Assembly (NCBI GenBank): GCA_024138025.1
Contig: JAMXBD010002254.1
Span: 62,001 to 126,000 of the forward strand
Source: Combretum micranthum
Lineage: Eukaryota; Streptophyta; Magnoliopsida; Myrtales; Combretaceae
Direction of reading: 5' to 3'
Length of the DNA stretch: 64,000 bases
A program made the translations under genes and the position numbers. Each line of letters opens with the position of its first letter. Position 1 is the stretch's first letter. The notes under the pieces are model-generated. The model was not told where the DNA came from. It did no database searches and was given only the letters and a program-made list of their open reading frames with translations. This document shows, one piece after another, positions 1 through 13,500 of this stretch.

Positions 1-513
1 TTTGTTTGAATTTATTAATACGAGTACGTTATTCCAGGAATATTCTCATTAAGCTAGTCAAGCTTATACCCTAATAGACTTTTGTTGACACAAGACCGAT
101 ATCTCTTTTGCTGAAGACTCCATATATTCGAATGGAATTATGTTTTGGGAAACTTTTGGGGAAATCTTTTTGAAGATCTTAGAATAGATTTCCTTTAAAA
201 TCTTTTGGTTTTAGTATTGTTTCTTTTTGTAAAAGACTAAGTTGACATTTTATTCTTTGGAGATTTATCAGGAAATGCCCCTAAGTTGATGTAAGGACCA
301 TATTCCTATAATGTTGAAGTTAGATATTTATCTATATTTCTTATATGCTATATTTACTATCTCGAACTACACATCCCACCGGTGTCTCCTATTGTTGTGA
401 TAAACGCCTTACATATGGTGCTGAAGCTTTTGCATGACTTTAGGAAGTCATTCTTAAGTTTTAATAACATATGTGACGGACTACCACGTTTAGGGTACCT
501 TTGAGGAGTGACA
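1..513 (+). mobile_element. Family-A LTR, 3' end only (cut by window edge)
   Basis: This is the 3' portion of the long gypsy-type LTR family that recurs at 7627, 17079, 19882 and 54392. It aligns by eye with 23850-24335 of the nested outer LTR: both share the stretch around 'tcattaagctagtcaagctt', the run 'cttttgcatgact' and the 'gtgacg'-type 3' tail. The fragment ends at GAGTGACA (506-513), matching the GACGTGACA-type 3' termini of the other copies. No primer-binding site follows at 514, so this is more likely a solo LTR or fragment than the 5' LTR of an intact element. There is no coding content. Confidence 0.7.
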
Positions 514-3500
514 TTATTTATAGGCTAAAGTAATGATCAACATTATAGAAAAATATCTCAATTTAGATAACAATGATAAGAACATGGTTAGAAACATGGC
601 TGTGTACCAATATGTGTTTATCATGACAAACTTGATTGACACTTCTCTTTAATAATTTTTTATAATCCTTCCAGTTATTCACTTTTCCTTAAATAACTCA
701 CAATTATTCTTCCTCTCAAGACTTCCTTCAAGGCATATAATTTATTGATTTTCCAAATATTCTCAATAATTTTCTAAATTAAATAAATTATCTTTAAACC
801 TTCATTTCTTCTTCTTAAACCATTGAATAAAAACAATACTCACGTAAATAATAATATCAACTAGTATTCCTCTAAAATATATAAACTAATACAAATTATT
901 CCTTATAAAATAGACATAAAAAAGTCATCAAGAACTTTGTTTCCATTCCTCATAAACACGAAGGTCTCATTTGACTTTATAGTTTGCATCACACGGAATC
1001 CTTATGTCAAATGATATAATATGAGTTTTTGAGCTAGAATTAGTCCACCGTGTATCATAAAAAAACTTGTGTGAAGTTTGATGACTATAAGAAAACTGGG
1101 TTTCATATACAAAATCATTGTTGTTAAAATCACTGTTGCTGATTCTATTTATAGAGATAATAGTTATCTTATCAATTTTCCATTGCAGAATTTTTGCCTC
1201 GAAAAGTCAATTTTTTTTGTAGTAGATTCACAAAAAACAATAGCACAAGGCTTGCCTTTCTTTTCAAACCAAGCCTTATATCATTAACAATCTTTCTTCA
1301 AGCATCCATATGTTTCTTATAGCAATTGCACATGATTTTTTTTTTTTTATGGATTTGAATTGCTTTTGAAGATTCATTCAAGTTGTATATTCCTTTTACT
1401 TTTTCTAGGCCTTCCCTTTGAACTTGATGCCACTTCTTGATGACATGTACAATGAATGGAATGAGCCTTTCGGTTCTTTAATCTTGTTTCCCCCCGCATT
1501 AGCATACCAGTCAATTCTTTGACATTCCACTTATTGTCTATAGTGCTGTAATTCATTTGGAAAGGCCTATACCATTCAGGAGGCAAGAAGTTCAATACGA
1601 GTTATATAAAAAAGAACTCATCCATGATCATTCTCAAAGTCCTTAATTTTTTTCGTTACATCTAACATTTCAAGACATGCTCATGCATGATATAAGACCC
1701 ATCAAATTTCATGTTGGTCAAAGTACCCATCGATGTACTCGTAAGGAAGTTATTAGTAGTTCGAGAATGTTTTTCCACACATTAAATGAATTCTTTAACA
1801 TTATTAGTTTAGGGAAGAGTAGCTTTAATATAGTTTGCTGCTATAATTCTCATAAACATTAAATTTAATCTATATGATCTCTTCCAAGGTTTATGAAGAC
1901 ATTTTTTCTCACCAATGCTTTTATTGGTAATACCAGCGAGTTTCTCAACTTGAGGAGATAGGTCAAGCTCCAAAACACCTAAGTTAAATTGAACTTACTT
2001 GTACCAATATAAGAAATTCAATCCATTAAATATAGGAACAAATGAAGCATGATAATGTTGAGAAACTGATAAGTCTTTCATATTATATTCCATTCATTGG
2101 AATTTAGAGCTTAATTGATCTCATTCTAGATAAATTCCTATGAATTTTGTTTTTTTTTTATTGTTTAAATATTGTTTTTCAGCTCCTAAGATCAAGAAAA
2201 GAAGAAAGAAAGTGTTTAAGATCATCTTTAGAGCAAAATAACATGAATGAGTAAAGATAGGCTCAATCACAACTGCTGAAGACTCCAATCGAGGGCAAAA
2301 ATATAAGGCAAAACAAGGCAAAAGTACTTATCGTGCCTAAAACCTCACCTTCGACTAGAGCCGTGGATTACACTACACCCAAATGGAATTCAAATTGCGC
2401 CTACAACCTTACCCTTGATTTCAATTGTAGTTCACTTAGAGACTTTCGTGCTTGTAATGAAAAGTACAAGATCAATCATGCCTCAAAGTCGAGCCAGCAA
2501 TTACACCCACAGTTTAAGTTGAGCCTCAAATGACAATTTTTACAAAGAAATCACAGCTTAGATCGTGACCAACCTTCAAGCCTCCAATCATGCTAGCAAA
2601 TAAGCGACCCTATCACAAATGATCTAACTCGCACGCACACATGAAGATAAAGACGAATTCTATTATAAAGAATCTACTACGTTTACAAATAAAATCTTCA
2701 TGATTTTTATGCTCGTAGTTATAAATAAACATGAACAGATGTACAATAGGAGGGTACCATATGAAATAAATTCCACTAACCTAGAATAGAGTAAGGAGCG
2801 AATTCTTAGTGAGAAAAAACCCGTTTTCTTTTGCAAGAAATTCCAAGTTTTTTGAGTAATTTAATTTTAAACCCGAAGTTTGTTTTTGCAAGACCTATTT
2901 GTGCTTGATTAATAATATTCATTCGTATTTTCATATTATTTCTCTTAAATATGTGCTTACTATTTATATCTATGGAGAAATAATTATCTTAACTTAGGGT
3001 TTGTGAACCAAAAAGCTGATTCATGTGATTTCAAAATTTATTAGGTATTTGTATTTTGTAGCTCAAACTTAACTTCATAGGTCTAAATGTGTGGTGCAAC
3101 TTTTAGATCCATATATGATTTCAACTAAATAGATCACGAGATCATTCTTTTGAATAGATCTAGGCTACTAATGAAGTTGCTCATAATTACCTTGAGAGAG
3201 AGATGGCTAAACTTTCTGTCACTTGGTTTTAAAATTCCTTAAAATGGGTTTTTAATCAAAAGGTTCTTGATCTTTATGAGGACCTAGATTATTGCTAGCT
3301 TGTGAAAAGATTTCGGTGGTCTGATCTAGATCTAGAATTTCTTACCTTAAGAAAGGCTTTAGCTTATCTCAGGGAATTCGACAGTGTGAATATACCCAAC
3401 AAACAACTCTATGAGTTTGTTAAGAAATCACATGAGAAGGAATTGGTGAAGCGAATCTTAAGTTCCTTCTTGCATTTACAAACTTATATTCTAAATTTTA

Positions 3501-3939
3501 AATCGAAAAACGTGTATATATCTTTTAACATTAACCTTAGCTTAATGTTTTCCCTATGCATATGTTTTGCTAAATTTTTGTTTGGTTAGATGGTAGATAA
3601 AAAGAGAGTAAGGTAGATGCCTACAATCCCTAAGGAATATAACATAATATTTTCTATGCTACTTTGGTACATGCACTTATCTATGTTAGTGATTGCAATC
3701 GAAATTGAACAAAAGTTATTAGCATTTTATATAAATTTTTGGAAACTTCAACTTTGTGTTTGCTGTTTTAAAATGTGCAAATAATAGATCGACCAGAAAC
3801 ATGAACAAAAATTGCAATAATTAAAGTACATGTTACATATTAATGCTTTGACTAATCGCAAAAATTCATATTCAAACAATTCATGGAATAACGTAGTCAA
3901 ATATCAAAGGTTGATACCAAAATATATAAACTTTAATCA
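514..3939. other. Gene-free stretch, unrecognised repeat-like DNA
   Basis: AT-rich DNA with only short, chance-like ORFs. A short open stretch at 3302-3480 (+) and the segment 2280-2540 look as though they could derive from coding DNA, but I recognise no domain. No splice-supported gene, RNA gene or element terminus was found. Confidence 0.5.
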
Positions 3940-4248
3940 TAGGTTGAATTACACCAGAAGGTCATAATGTTTGAGGGTAAATTTATTTGAGATCACAATG
4001 TTTCGAGTGGTTTATTTGACGTCACAACATTTTGGAAAATAGGTTAATTGAGATTACCATTAACACATGTTACATCGTGGTGGATCTTCTGAGTTTTAAT
4101 TAAAATTTTCTTTAATTGACATATGTCAATTTTGACCTCAATTAACTCACTTCTCTAAATGTTGAGATCTCAAATGAACCACTTGAAAAATTTCGACCTC
4201 AAATAAACTTACCTCCAAATGTTGTGACATTTGGGTGTATTTTACCTA
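3940..4248. mobile_element. MITE with ~110-bp terminal inverted repeats (Mutator-like type)
   Basis: A 309-bp non-coding element made almost wholly of two inverted arms. The left arm (3940-4050) and the reverse complement of the right arm (4137-4248) share TAGGT at the tip and then long matching blocks, such as 'gtaaatttatttgag' against 'gtaagtttatttgag' and 'gttaattgag' at the inner edges. It is flanked by identical TTAATCA repeats (3933-3939 and 4249-4255), read as the target-site duplication. Long TIRs and a TSD of 7 or more bases suggest a Mutator-derived MITE; the superfamily is inferred. Confidence 0.85.
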
Positions 4249-7200
4249 TTAATCATAATTAACAAGCATGTATGTAATTTGACATATTTGCTATCTTTGA
4301 ATATTTATTACTATATATTAAATGAATACATCGTAATTAGACTCTAAAGTTCTTGATCAAAGTTCTAAAAAACTATTATCCATTTATATCATTTTTTTTG
4401 TCGAAATACCATTTTGTTACTTAAATGGTTTTAGTTACATATGGATATGTGTGCATTCATGTCCAGAGAATAGTTTGGTGGTTATCATTTTGCTGGCTAT
4501 TTAAGTAAGTGTGTGGCTAAGGATCTGATTACAATGATCAAGTGCATGCCATGTGACTATCACGCTACATGTGATCTAGGGAAACAACATGGATGATAAA
4601 GAGAGAATCATGCAAGGAGTAGGAGTAGGAGTAGGTAGACTCAATAGGCTCTAATACACGTGTGACAAGCGAAAAGAGCTAGAAAGCATCAACCTCATTG
4701 AATATGACGAATCGATAATTGTTCTTGATTAAGATAAGTGTTTGATTCACTAAGATGGAACTTTGGCGCCATGACGGTGCTTGTCCAAGGTTTTCCTTTT
4801 CCAAATGACGTGAGGTTTAGAGGTATTTTATAGAGAATCCAATTGTCAATATCGTCCGTCAAAAAAGATGAACAAGCAACAGTTAAGATGAGTCTCTCTT
4901 ATAATGGATATAGAAGTGTTTTCTCTTGAGGAATTAAGCCTGTTAAGGCATTTATTTGTAATGTTTATGTGAGCCAATTCGAGAAATATCTGAATCGGAT
5001 AAGCGAATTCCAACAGGTCCTACTCTAAGCCTACCATGCTAATTCTCCCTTGATCATCCAAATTAAGCTGGGCTTAACTTTTTAGGCCATATCATATTAT
5101 CCCAAAGAGTTAAACTTAAATAAAAATTAGGCTCAAAGACTTATAGACAAATCCATACATTAACATTTTTTCCCGTTGACTAAAGACCTTTGAATCCCAT
5201 CGAAGGGGATTGGGCAACAATCAAGACTTTAATAGATATTCATGGCCTTCACTAGCACATTTTTATTGTAATATAGTTGTACTACCACCTAGCGTAACTC
5301 TCATAATTGAGTGTATTTTTTGTAAACCGTGTTGCAGGAGCTTGATATCGGCATTGCAAAGTGATTCAGAATCATTTAGCATACAATTCTGTCACCCTAT
5401 TCGATTATGCACTTTATCTTATGTTGTATCACAATTGCATTGTCTTCAAGCTAACTAGATAGTGGATGAATCTCTTTTAATAAATGGTCTTCTTCATGCA
5501 GACCTATCTCCTCCATTCAATTTGTATAATTATCCATTTTCCTTGCTTCATTGGGTTTATTCATGTACATTAGCTTGATGCTAGTCTTTTGTAGCTCATT
5601 CCATGATGAAATTTGTAATAGGAACTTAGCCACATCCCTACCCGCTGGCCTTTATGCATTATATACATTATAGACATAAGATCTTGTCAATATGTTGAAC
5701 TATGAACAATATAAACAAGGTTCAAGTATAATTAATCATGAGGATAATGTCCAAGAGATGTCCCAAGTTTGTCAAAGTAGATTCGAACATGTTGGAAACA
5801 TTTAGTTTTGAAATGTCTGAATTTTTAGTAATATTTGTTGACGAAGAGCAAACCGGTTGTGTATGTGAACCAACATTAGATGTTAATATCAAATTAAATC
5901 TTGAAATGAAAAACATGGGAAGAAAATTTGTTGGACTATTTTCTATTCCAATTTTTTTTTAAATCCCCCTTTACTTTAACTAGACTATGGTCAGGCTCTT
6001 TTTTCAATTCACTATCCTTCAATAACTTCCTTTTCTTTCTAACACCATCTCGTGCTTCGCCCAAGGCATACAAATCGGACAATAGTACATAAAATATGGT
6101 TGTTACATGAATTATCATGATGCTTTGTCTTTAGAAATTATGAACTGAGGGATTCTTTTCCATTATCACTTGGGCATGTGTCATCTTCGATAGGCTGTCT
6201 CGTGTACCTAATATCATCATCATCTTCATACTCATTAGAATCTTAGTATTCGTTAGAGTAATCCATAGACTCACTTAGATCACCTATAGTAACAAAGTCA
6301 AAGACTATGCCAAATGTGCCCTCCACAGTCTTCTGACTCACAGATGGTATGTTGCTTCCACCTAACCCTTTTCCACCTAAAAAAGCGATATTCTAACCTA
6401 TACATCCAAATACAATTCCTCTAACTTTAGTTAAACCAGTGGCATTGAGGAGTTGCAGTTGTTGATGGTTTTCATGTGCTGCTATTTTTAGTGTAGTTCA
6501 CTACTATACTTTGGAATTCCGCAAGCAAAACAGAAACATAACAACAACAATCCCTAGTGGAGTCACCCAGAATGGGTGAAGTTTGGCTAATGTGCCTAGT
6601 TGTTTGTTACAGTTAGTACTTTTTGTCAGTTGCTATTATGGGATTCATGATGTGCTGCTAGGATGATTAATTGAAATGATTGCTTGTGTTCGAATTTTTT
6701 TTTTATGAATTAAACTTTTATGACATCATATTAATTTCAACATTGTTTTTGCTTGCGAAAGTAACTCATCTCTAAATTTCTTTCAATGTAAGTGTTAAAG
6801 TTACTAAGCATTGAATTTTCACCACATCTTCTCCTCTTACTTTTGGAGTGGTGACACACAAATACTCTTAGCATCAGTTGTATTGTTCCCTTTAAAAATG
6901 AAGGCGAGTAAACCAATCAAGAAAAGCAAGTCGAACAAAGTCAAAAGAAATGAAGTATTGACACAAGTGTATGGCTATGTGTCATAAGTTCAGTCACCAT
7001 GAGATGAATGGGCTGATGCAATAATTTTAAAAGACTTCTTTTGAGTAAACATACGTAAATGAGACTTATTTCCATACCAACCTATAGACGGTACGTTGCT
7101 ATATAAGTCAAGAGCTTCGTGTAGAAGACAGGACACCGATAAATGGGTCTTCCGTGCTACGATTTAGAAATAAAAGGAAAGAACTACCTCTTTCAAATAG

Positions 7201-7626
7201 CCAATTTCATTGTTCTAAATAATTTGTATAAGTATGGAGCCCTTGGGTGGAGCACATCATTAGGAGGAATGGAAGTGTCTTACAACAGGCATGACTATAC
7301 AATTCAATATAGATTAGTTTAAAGTTAGGTCTTACTCGTGCTGCTGATACAAAAATGTGGTGAGCCATCCTTTGTCACTAGAGTTTTCAAACACACAACT
7401 TTATCATGTCTTAGGGTGAAGTTATCCCCCCTTTAGAGGAAATGTGTATGCTTTTGGGCTTGCATGACATGGGATTGACATATTATCACCGCTGAGGTTT
7501 TTGAAGAAGACAGTAGCTTAATAGACTTGTTGGAAACCCATATGGTAGTAGCAGTAGATAGTCATAGACAACTTAGGTTCTCATTGTGGCTTAAATACTT
7601 CTTTGGACAAGAAAAGGATGGTGAAC
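4249..7626. other. Gene-free stretch with a possible fossil ORF on the minus strand
   Basis: Mostly unrecognised AT-rich DNA. A short triplet-like run of 'aggagt' lies near 4615-4635. From 6415 down to about 5950 on the minus strand there is an unusually open reading frame with few stops. It contains a glycine-rich piece, an acidic piece (EYEDDDD) and then a lysine-rich piece (VRKKRKLLKD) in another frame. I do not recognise the family. It could be the tail of a decayed retroelement polyprotein. No promoter or splice evidence was found. Confidence 0.4.
5950..6415 (-). pseudogene. Unrecognised decayed coding fragment
   Basis: The minus strand reads almost continuously from 6415 to about 6130 with a single internal stop. 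It encodes a segment containing GGKGLGG, TVEGTFGIVFDFVTIGD, ESMDYSNEY and an acidic run EYEDDDD. A basic stretch (RKKRKLLKD) follows in a second frame to about 5950. Composition and motif order look protein-like rather than random, but no domain can be named. Stops and a frame change imply a pseudogene. It may be transposon-derived, given the surroundings; this is inference. Confidence 0.35.
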
Positions 7627-9435
7627 TATAAACCCTTGAAGTTTTGTTAAGTTTATGCTTAAACCTTAGAGTTAAAGGTCAACTGGAAATCCTAAAAGTC
7701 AACAAAGGACTACATCAAACCCGAGTGTTTAGATTCGGTAATCCCATGCTCTTAAACCCTAAATAATAGAATTGAAATAATTATGGATAATAGTTCATAA
7801 TAATATAGGAAGCTTAAAAATATAAGACTCGTTAATTTTTAGTGTATTTCGGACCCAAAGGATCAACTCTTGAAAAGCATGTTTTGGGGCTCGGAATAGT
7901 AAAAATATTCCAATCACACCGTTAGATCCGTAATAATATAAGGATTTCAAAAATATCAGTTTTATAATTTTTCGATTGATAAAAATAACAGATATCGCAT
8001 TTATACGCGTATTTTTTTTACTACTGATATATTATTAGTCTTATTTACTATTCATTATCCTATTCTACCATTCACCTATCTCTATTTTTTCTTTTTACCT
8101 ATACACCTATTTTTCTACTTTTTACTTTTCCAATACAACTTTACGTCTATCATACTTTACCCCTTAATTACTTTTAATTACAAAACTATAAAAAAATAAA
8201 TCACTCCCTCTCTCTTCTCTTCATGAACCAGTGCCTCCCTCTCTCTTAACTCTATTATTTTTCTTTTTTAATTTATTTTATTACATCCAATTTCCCTCCA
8301 CAAAACTCTATAAATACCCTCTCTCTCTCCATTTCTTTCACACACTCATTTTACATAATAAAAACTCTCTCAAAATTTTTCCACAAATTCTCTCTGCATA
8401 AGTCCTCTCTACCAAAACTCTCTTCAATCAATTCCTTCCAAAATCCTTCTCTACACATAAACTATCTACCACATATCACTACACATAATTCTACACTCAT
8501 CATCTTTTTCCTTCAACATAAACACATTAGGTAAAAGCTTTCGGCCTTTAGTTTTCCATGTTATGTAACTTAGCATAACCATGGTGTTGTTTCTTAAAAC
8601 TCATGTGAGTTATAGAAGTAACAACGTGTTCATGTTTTGTTATTGCACATGCCAATGATTTCCGATATCTTATTTTCTTATGCTATATTATTATGTTGAT
8701 AGTATTGTTATTATGCTCCTAACTTCACTTTATATATATATATATATATTATCTATATTTATATCTATATATTTCTTAGAGCTTAAATGCTCACTAACTG
8801 TTACTAACATGCTCTTGCTTTTATTATTGCTTTTTCTTTTTCTTTTGGGACTAGTCTATTCTTAGTTTCGGGTTGCCTTGATGAAACTAAGACTCCCAAT
8901 ACTTGACCTTACTATTATGCTCATATGGATTCTTATATATATCTTATTTTATTATGTGATATTATTCTATTTCTCATTGCTACATATTCATACTAATGCA
9001 TGGACATATTGACATCGTTTCAACAAAAATAAAATGAGCTTTCTTAAATGAAGAAAAATAGAAACTCTCTTTAAAAATAAATTTTAGTCACCTAGTAAAT
9101 GATTTTTTCCATGAAAACTAGTTTTATCTTAACAAATCTTTTCCAAAATTTAGATAGGTTCATCACAAGTTTTTAGTAATAATAGTACATGGAATTTCAT
9201 CAAGGAATACTTAAAGTAAATTTATCACATACCCTCTTTTTCAAACCAATGAAATAAGAAAGTTTCTTTAAAAAACTAATACTGCAAATTCTTGCTTAAC
9301 TAAGGTCTTTCTTAAACTCATTGTAAAGTATTCACCAACACACTAAAATCTAGGCAAGTTTTACAAAATCATCAAAGAATCCTTCTAAAGATAAGTCTTA
9401 CTTAGGAAAAAATTAGTAAATAACTTAGAAGGTCA
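7627..9435 (+). mobile_element. Family-A LTR, 5' part, truncated
   Basis: The 5' half of a family-A LTR. It begins TATAAACCCTTGAAG where the intact copies begin TGTAAACCC or TGTAAATCC. It then tracks them through the 'aaaatatcagttttataatttttcgat' region (about 7945-7980), the 'tacgcgtatttt' block (8003) and the TATAAATA box. Similarity to the reverse complement of 21780-23679 continues to about 9430 and then stops abruptly, where gag-like sequence begins. Roughly 1.6 kb of the LTR's 3' end is therefore missing. No target duplication can be seen because one end is lost. Confidence 0.8.
8309..8316 (+). promoter_or_regulatory. TATA box of truncated family-A LTR
   Basis: TATAAATA lies 682 bp from the LTR 5' end and is followed by a pyrimidine-rich leader. 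The equivalent boxes in the other three copies sit 692-706 bp from their LTR starts. The constant distance supports a real RNA polymerase II promoter position. Confidence 0.7.
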
Positions 9436-9439
9436 TTAT

Positions 9440-10560
9440 CATTCAGATGATCCAGCAGCAGTGTGTTCAGTTTGATGGGTTAGTGATGAAGATCCAACCA
9501 CCCACTTGCAGCAATTTCTAGAAATTTGCGATACATTCAAGATAAGTGGTGTTTTGAAGGATGCTATCTGCCTCAAGTTGTTTCAGTTCTCTTTGAGAAC
9601 CAATCCCCAAAAAGTGGCTTAACTCTATGCCAAGGAACTCACACTTGGCAAGAGATGGTGGAGTTGTTCATGAGGAAATATTTCCCACTATCAAGAATAG
9701 CTAAGTCGAGAGCAGATATCTCCTCTTTTAGGCAGATGGATTCAAAGACTTTATATGAGACATGGGAGGGATTGAAGGATCTACTTAGGAAATGTCCCCA
9801 TCATGGGATCCCAGAGTGGCACCAAGTTCAGACCTTATGGTCTGAACCATACAACTAAGTAGCTCATCGATGTGGCCGCTGGTGGGAGCTTAAATCATTA
9901 GTCACTTGGACAATGCATCCAATTGTTTAAAGATATAGCCAATAACCACTATCAGTAGTTATCAACCAAAGCTAGGGAGAAAAGGCTAGCGGGGAAATAT
10001 GAGTTGGATGCTAATTCCGCCTTGGCACATAAGGTGGAAATGTTAGCTAGAAAGCTTGATAGCCTCACCATGATTCAAAATAAAACACTAACAGTGGTGG
10101 ATTCTAATCTAGCAAGTTCATTAGGGGTTGATTAAGTAGAGCAGGTTGACTATATGGGTAACTTGATTGGACCAAGGAACGATCTTTTTAGTAATACCTA
10201 TAATCCGACTTGGAGGCAGGAACACCTCAATTTCAGATGGAGTAATAACAATAAGCAGAATTCAAATGGACCTCTTCCTGGATTTTAGAGACCATTCCAA
10301 CCTCCCTACCTCCCCACCCCCCCCCCCCCCCCCCCCCCTTCTCAGAACAAGTCGATTTCATTGGAAGAGATGTTGACTTAGTATATAAAGTCTTCAAAAG
10401 CACGCCATCAAGAAATTGAGGCTGCTTTAAGGAATCTAGGAGCATCCATCCATAACTTAGGAAACAAGTTGGTCAAATAGCTAAGATGCTCTTTGAGAGA
10501 AATTTCGAATCATTATCGGGTAATACAGAGAAAATACTAGGGAGCAAGTGAAAACTCCTA
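9440..10560 (+). pseudogene. gag: Athila-type Ty3/gypsy gag, frameshifted remnant
   Basis: Gag (capsid/nucleocapsid precursor) of an Athila-like gypsy retrotransposon, readable only across several frames. About 9475-9610 gives the EICDTFKISGV region. About 9610-9860 gives the retrotransposon-gag domain core with RKYFPLSRIAKSRADISSF, TLYETWEGLKDLLRKCPHH and GIPEW. It continues with IDVAAGGSL, an alanine/lysine linker (YELDANSALAHKVEMLARKL, about 10000-10055), the YNPTWR...NFRWSNNN motif (about 10200-10250) and a C-terminal coiled segment EIEAALRNLGASIHNLGNKL (about 10415-10475). Stops and frame changes mark it as dead. A 22-nt poly-C run interrupts it at 10317. No protease, RT or integrase follows. 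The family assignment rests on remembered gag motifs and is moderately secure. Confidence 0.82.
10317..10338 (+). repeat. Poly(C) tract, 22 nt
   Basis: Twenty-two uninterrupted C within the gag remnant, preceded by short C-rich interruptions (TCCCCA). It is very unusual for AT-rich plant DNA. The exact length may be unreliable in the assembly. Confidence 0.9.
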
Positions 10561-13500
10561 ATGGTTGAATCAATTCCTCGTAACAATCATAATGTCAAGC
10601 TAAATACAATAAACTAGCATGTATCATTTGTGATTGTTTTTGCTATGTATTTTTATTTATTATTATGGTGAATTAATTATACTAGTTGCTAGGCTATGTT
10701 TTTGAATTAGCCTTAGTGTGTATAGTTGCTAGATTAGTGTATAGTGTACTCCTCTATTTGTGAATTATACACCTTATGATAGTAGAATACTAATTTGATA
10801 ATTTCTTATATGAATTAGTGATCATGGACTATGAAAAGGAGGTATTCAAATATATAAGTATATGTATTTGTGTGTGTGTGTGTATGTGAATGTGTATCTT
10901 AGAAACAAGGAAAAGAGATTGAACAAATATAGAAGTAGTGGGAAAAGACACAAGTCACGAGCGCAAAAATTGGAAAGTTGCTGTCATTAATTGTGTGCTA
11001 AGTTGTGAATAATGTATTATTATAGTATTTTGCTGCATTAGTTGCTATGCTAAGTTGTGAATTATAATTGTGTGTGTCATTAATATATATATATGTAAGG
11101 AATAATTATAGTGAATTCTATTTGTACCATGTTAATTATATAATAGATACATAAATATTTATTTGTTTACATTATATATATATATATATGTTTCCATTTA
11201 AAAAAGGAAGAAGAAGAAGAGAGAATCAGAGGCTTTCTTACAGGCGTTATGAGCAAGAAAAGAATCATTTACCTCCTCATCACATCCATTATCACTTAGC
11301 AAGGAGGGCAACACACAGTAACACATATCATGGGAGATTAAGCGCTTAAAGGATTCACTCTTGAAGACATCACGAGGCGCACAATGGGGGCGATGAGAGC
11401 CCTAGGAGCGAGCGATAGACCAGAGGAAATAGCGACCTTGACAACACTCATTATGGGCGAAAGAGCACCTATTAGAGACGATCACGGCTTGGCAACACTC
11501 GTGATCGATAGGTAAACAAGACAATTTTTAGGGCAATAGCTATCACGTCTTAGGTAACAGGCATGATAAGCACACTGACAAGCTCTCCTTACATTTCAAG
11601 CTTCACACCCCTTGTATTACAAAAGCTCTCTCCTTAAGCATACCCACTCACACCTAACACTCATAATTCCCTTTTATCTCTCATTCACACATACTTCATT
11701 CAATACTTGCATCGTAGTCTCAGGTATGATCCTCAACATTCTTTATCTCGTGAGTTCAGATTGTTTATGTTCAAGTAAGAACTTTTTAGGGTTTTACTTT
11801 AATTTTGATTCACACTAGTAATTCATGTTTAATTTGTTGCATGTGATGTAAATGTTGAGGTTAGACTTGAATTTACATGTTATTGATATTTTTAGTCATT
11901 CTGTTCATAAAACCTAATCTAAGTTGAATTTAAGGATTTTTGAAATTGTGCATGTTGCTAGTAGCTAGTGATGCTTCACATCTAAATTCTTACAATGCTA
12001 AGGAAATTGGAATCAATGCATATATGGATACAGTGTAGATGTTAGAGATTTGAGAACCTAAGTGCTATAATGTAGAAGTAAGTTAATTATTGAGCGTGAG
12101 GTAGACTTGGGCTTTGAATTTGGAATTGCATGTTGTTGCTAATTTCACTAGTTGTTTAAGAAACCCTAAGTGAATCTCATAATGGACTCATTAAATCAGT
12201 ATGGGGGTTCTTGAAATTTCCTTGCGTGATTCTCATAATCGGATTGCTACCATGTAATGCTTGTTTTGAACATTGGACTTTTAAAATCCTATTGTTAATG
12301 TAATGGAGGATGGTAGTATTGGTTTAGTTGATGAATACTAATTGACTTGTTGGCTACTTTAAACAAAGAACATTGATGAAAAGTTAAGCTTGTGAATAGA
12401 GGATGGGTTTATTGTAGTAATGATTTTGTGATGAAATTCTAAGGATGATAGCGTGCATATGTTGAATTAAGGATGTTGATAGAATCAAAGATTATGCTTT
12501 GTTATTTCAAATACTCCACAATTTGACTTCCTTTGATGGTCTATTGTAGATGGCACCTAAGAAATCAACTGAATAAGAACAAAGTGGGTCAAAGTTGATG
12601 AATCATCCTCCCTAAGCTTACACCATGGAAGTTCTAATAGCTCAAATAGTGCACCAGTAGGTTTAAGTGATGAGCATATGCATAAATATATGGAGTTTAT
12701 ACAAAGGAAAACCAGCTGCATTCTCTTTAAGGAATTTAGTATGACATAGTCCTTTTTGCAACTATTAAGTGGCTTTTAAATTTAGGAAGAGATTTTAATT
12801 AACATATCTATGTTAGGTATGAATGATCATGAGAAGAACATTTGTATAAATAATGAATTCTTATAGATAATTAATGACTAGAAGGTTAGTAGTTGAAATT
12901 CATGTTAAGGAAATGAACAAATCTGATTGTTAATGTTGTATTATATTATTGTGTTATGTTAGGTAATGTAACTTAGTATAATTTCTAGTATTACCTTAGT
13001 AGTAACAATTCCGCTACTCTTTTAATCAATCTACTAGATAATAGAGGGACTAAAAAGTACTAGTGCTCGCATTCGTTACTTATGGAGACGACCCTATACT
13101 CATCCATACTAACAAACGATAGGTACACTTGCCTGTCAAATCAAGTGAGAGATAAAATATAGGTTTATAAATTTTAAGACTTGATAGCTCTAAAAAGAGG
13201 CCATCACTTAGCATATAATAAAATTTAAAATTTGCTAGCTTTAATTTGAAATTCCATATATATGATTGTGATCAGGATATCTAAATTTGTAGGTACACAA
13301 GTTTTTGCGTCCAAATACCATAGGATATGTAGTTGCGATAGGATATTATATTGCATAAGACTTTGACTCATATCAGAAAATTATCCAATATGTTTTTATT
13401 AATCGCCTCGATTGCATATATATATACACCTGAATTCACCAATCAACCACTCCTTTTCTTTTTCTTTTTTTTTTTTCCTTTCCTTTTTATTTTCTTTAAG

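Noticed and set aside
514..560. Primer-binding site after the first LTR fragment
   Set aside because: No TGG-type tRNA-complementary sequence follows GACA at 513, so an internal region starting here is not supported.
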